Shown in pieces: positions 62,762 through 64,000 of a DNA stretch of 64,000 nucleotides (position 1 is the first letter of the stretch; each line of letters opens with the position of its first letter). Position numbers and translations under genes: made by a program. Location: positions 1 through 64,000 of the forward strand of contig SACZ01000009.1 in assembly GCA_023369685.1 (NCBI GenBank), given 5' to 3'. Source of the stretch: Prolixibacteraceae bacterium JC049. Its GTDB lineage: Bacteria > Bacteroidota > Bacteroidia > Bacteroidales > Prolixibacteraceae. The notes beneath the pieces were generated by a model. It searched no databases. It was not told the DNA's origin and saw only the letters and a program-made list of their open reading frames with translations.

Positions 62762-63166
62762 CTAAACACACAATTGAATAATATTCTTTATCTCTTTCAT
62801 CTTATTTATCCTCTCCATAGAAAAAGTCTGATCTTGCTTTTCGCACAGTTCCAGAAGTAGCAATGCCTTTTGTAAATGCTTCTTTTCGTTAGACGACTTA
62901 TAAATAACCTCTGCTAAAAGCTCTGTATTCATGGTAGTCATACCCTCAAACTTCATCAAATATTCACTAACAGATGCTTCATCAAGTGTTATAAAATACT
63001 CTAAGTCGAACCCGATTTCTTCCTGCAAAACTTTATTGGCATTTTCAATATTATCTGAAGCTATAGATTCTGTTTCGTCTTTTTTCTTTTTAAGTTGCCC
63101 CAGAATTCCTCTTAACAGAATACCTATTTTTTCTATTTCTCTTAGCAATAAGTCTCGTTGTGCCAT
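62762..63166 (-). CDS. Small helical hypothetical protein
   Basis: 134 residues, predicted almost entirely helical and cytoplasmic (LREIEKIGILLRGILGQLKKKK, LLLLELCEKQDQ). No signal peptide, TM or known motif beyond a Cys near the end. Transcribed alone 133 bp upstream of the kinase gene on the same strand; could be co-transcribed with it. Function unknown. Confidence 0.6.
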   Translation of the reverse strand: MAQRDLLLREIEKIGILLRGILGQLKKKKDETESIASDNIENANKVLQEEIGFDLEYFITLDEASVSEYLMKFEGMTTMNTELLAEVIYKSSNEKKHLQKALLLLELCEKQDQTFSMERINKMKEIKNIIQLCV

Positions 63167-63242
63167 TTTCCCTTAATTTTCGTTGATTACATGCAGTTTA
63201 TTAAAGATACTTATTTAGCCTGACTATCTATCTGCTTTGCAT

Positions 63243-63277
63243 AAAAAAAGCCGTTCCTAATAAAAGAAACGGCTTTT
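63243..63277 (-). terminator. Intrinsic terminator of the PEP carboxykinase gene
   Basis: AAAAGCCGTT / AACGGCTTTT stem of ten bp (plus strand 63246-63277), with a T run on the minus strand. It lies 23 bp after the stop at 63300. Confidence 0.88.
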
Positions 63278-63299
63278 GAATATCTATTGTAAGTACTTA

Positions 63300-64000
63300 T
63301 TAGTTCTTAAATAAAGGATCTTTTCCAATGGTTCCTTCCAAGTCTTTCAGATATTGTTCCGACTGAACATGTACCAAACGTTCTTTAGCATCTGCTAAAC
63401 GTTTGTTGATATCCATTTCGTCAACTAAACTTGCATTTACGCCATTGGCTATAAAGTTCTCCAAGTATTTAACCTGACCTTCGATAAAGGCAACTTCACT
63501 GTTCTGTTTCAAAACAAGACGTTCTTTATACCAGTCGCTATTCACTACTTCTTCACGGTCAAACATCTTACGCAATTCTGGATCGCTGATGTCTTTTCCT
63601 TCGTAATGTCCATAGGCCATAATATGAAGAAGAACCTTTAATGGAGGAATTGCTGCCTCAACACTACCATCTTCGAAGAATGGCTTAGATGCACGTTGCA
63701 TTGCCTCAACAATATTATTGATTCCATCTACGTAATCTTCCATTCCTTGCAATTCTGGCTTCAACATACGCTCGTTAAATACAGCCAATGGCTCATCGAA
63801 CAAGCGGTTCATGCAGCGGAATGCAAAGTTCTCAGTAATACGGTATCCCAAACGACTTGCCAATACTTTCTGACCGTTGTATTCGAAATCTTCCAATTTC
63901 TCTAGACAGCCATTCTCAATCAGTTTCTTAGGATCACGATCTTCAGGAACCAAACGAGCCCAAATCTCAGGAATAAGAATACTGATATCGTGGTCGAAAC
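63300..64000 (-). CDS. PPi-type phosphoenolpyruvate carboxykinase, C-terminal part (partial)
   Basis: The frame is open from the window edge, including in-frame HDISILIPEIWAR before the previously assigned Met, so only the C-terminal 233 residues are seen. Segments DPKKLIENGCLEKLEDFEYNG, ASRLGYRITENF and AIPPLKVLLHIMAYGHYEGKD match my memory of the very large diphosphate-dependent PEPCK (about 1150 residues), which interconverts oxaloacetate/PPi and PEP/Pi/CO2. The active-site region is outside the window. Alternative assignment: an uncharacterised homologue of unknown activity. Confidence 0.7.
   Translation of the reverse strand, partial: FDHDISILIPEIWARLVPEDRDPKKLIENGCLEKLEDFEYNGQKVLASRLGYRITENFAFRCMNRLFDEPLAVFNERMLKPELQGMEDYVDGINNIVEAMQRASKPFFEDGSVEAAIPPLKVLLHIMAYGHYEGKDISDPELRKMFDREEVVNSDWYKERLVLKQNSEVAFIEGQVKYLENFIANGVNASLVDEMDINKRLADAKERLVHVQSEQYLKDLEGTIGKDPLFKN

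Overview
The window looks like a chromosomal segment of a marine-type member of the Bacteroidota, probably Bacteroidales/Marinilabiliales-like. This is inferred from gene content: tandem sulfatases, TonB receptors with carboxypeptidase-regulatory-like N-termini, a TonB receptor paired with a DUF4249 protein, DUF4252 proteins flanking an ECF sigma factor, LytTR regulators, and several -7 boxes of the TAnnTTTG type typical of this phylum. Leaders are A-rich rather than strong Shine-Dalgarno. By eye the DNA is moderately AT-rich, and the stretch from about 24.3 to 39.5 kb is more AT-rich and repeat-laden. No tRNA, rRNA or CRISPR array was seen.

Layout. 0-9.9 kb: the tail of an unknown gene, then a four-gene sulfatase operon (four different S1-type sulfatases, each with an intact C-x-P-x-R maturation motif), a bacteriohemerythrin, a lipoprotein of the family-10-like glycoside hydrolase type, a cupin lipoprotein, and an SRPBCC/SDR pair. 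10.0-15.9 kb: a minus-strand cluster of a pilin-like secreted protein, a large usher-like outer-membrane protein, a PapD-like periplasmic chaperone and a secreted MORN-repeat protein. I read it as a divergent chaperone-usher-like export locus. 16.2-24.3 kb: exported MsrA, then a membrane-fusion lipoprotein with two coupled RND pump genes and no TolC-type gene.

24.3-39.5 kb is an accessory region. It holds a 258-259 bp tandem repeat, REP-like hairpins with compensatory changes, a Gabija-type anti-phage pair (OLD/TOPRIM nuclease gajA and UvrD-like helicase gajB), several orphan genes, an apparent transposase remnant, a group-II-intron-like hairpin, a CpxP-like lipoprotein and a radical SAM/SPASM enzyme with a partner lipoprotein.

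39.5-48.3 kb: YggS (PLP homeostasis), an RhlE-like DEAD-box helicase, CutC, glycosylasparaginase, rhamnulokinase, a potassium channel and an alpha-galactosidase-clan lipoprotein. 48.3-59.7 kb is an envelope and signalling block: LytS/LytTR two-component genes reading toward a TonB receptor/DUF4249 pair, divergent from a DUF6515-like protein, an outer-membrane beta-barrel, a second CpxP-like protein, and a DUF4252 - ECF sigma - anti-sigma-like - DUF4252 module. 59.8-64 kb: a PD40 repeat lipoprotein, a histidine kinase with an ABC-type substrate-binding sensor domain, a small helical protein, and the 3' part of a probable PPi-type PEP carboxykinase.

The most interesting items are the chaperone-usher-like locus, the radical SAM/lipoprotein pair, the covarying intergenic hairpins, the Gabija locus in its repeat-rich island, and the DUF4252-flanked sigma module.
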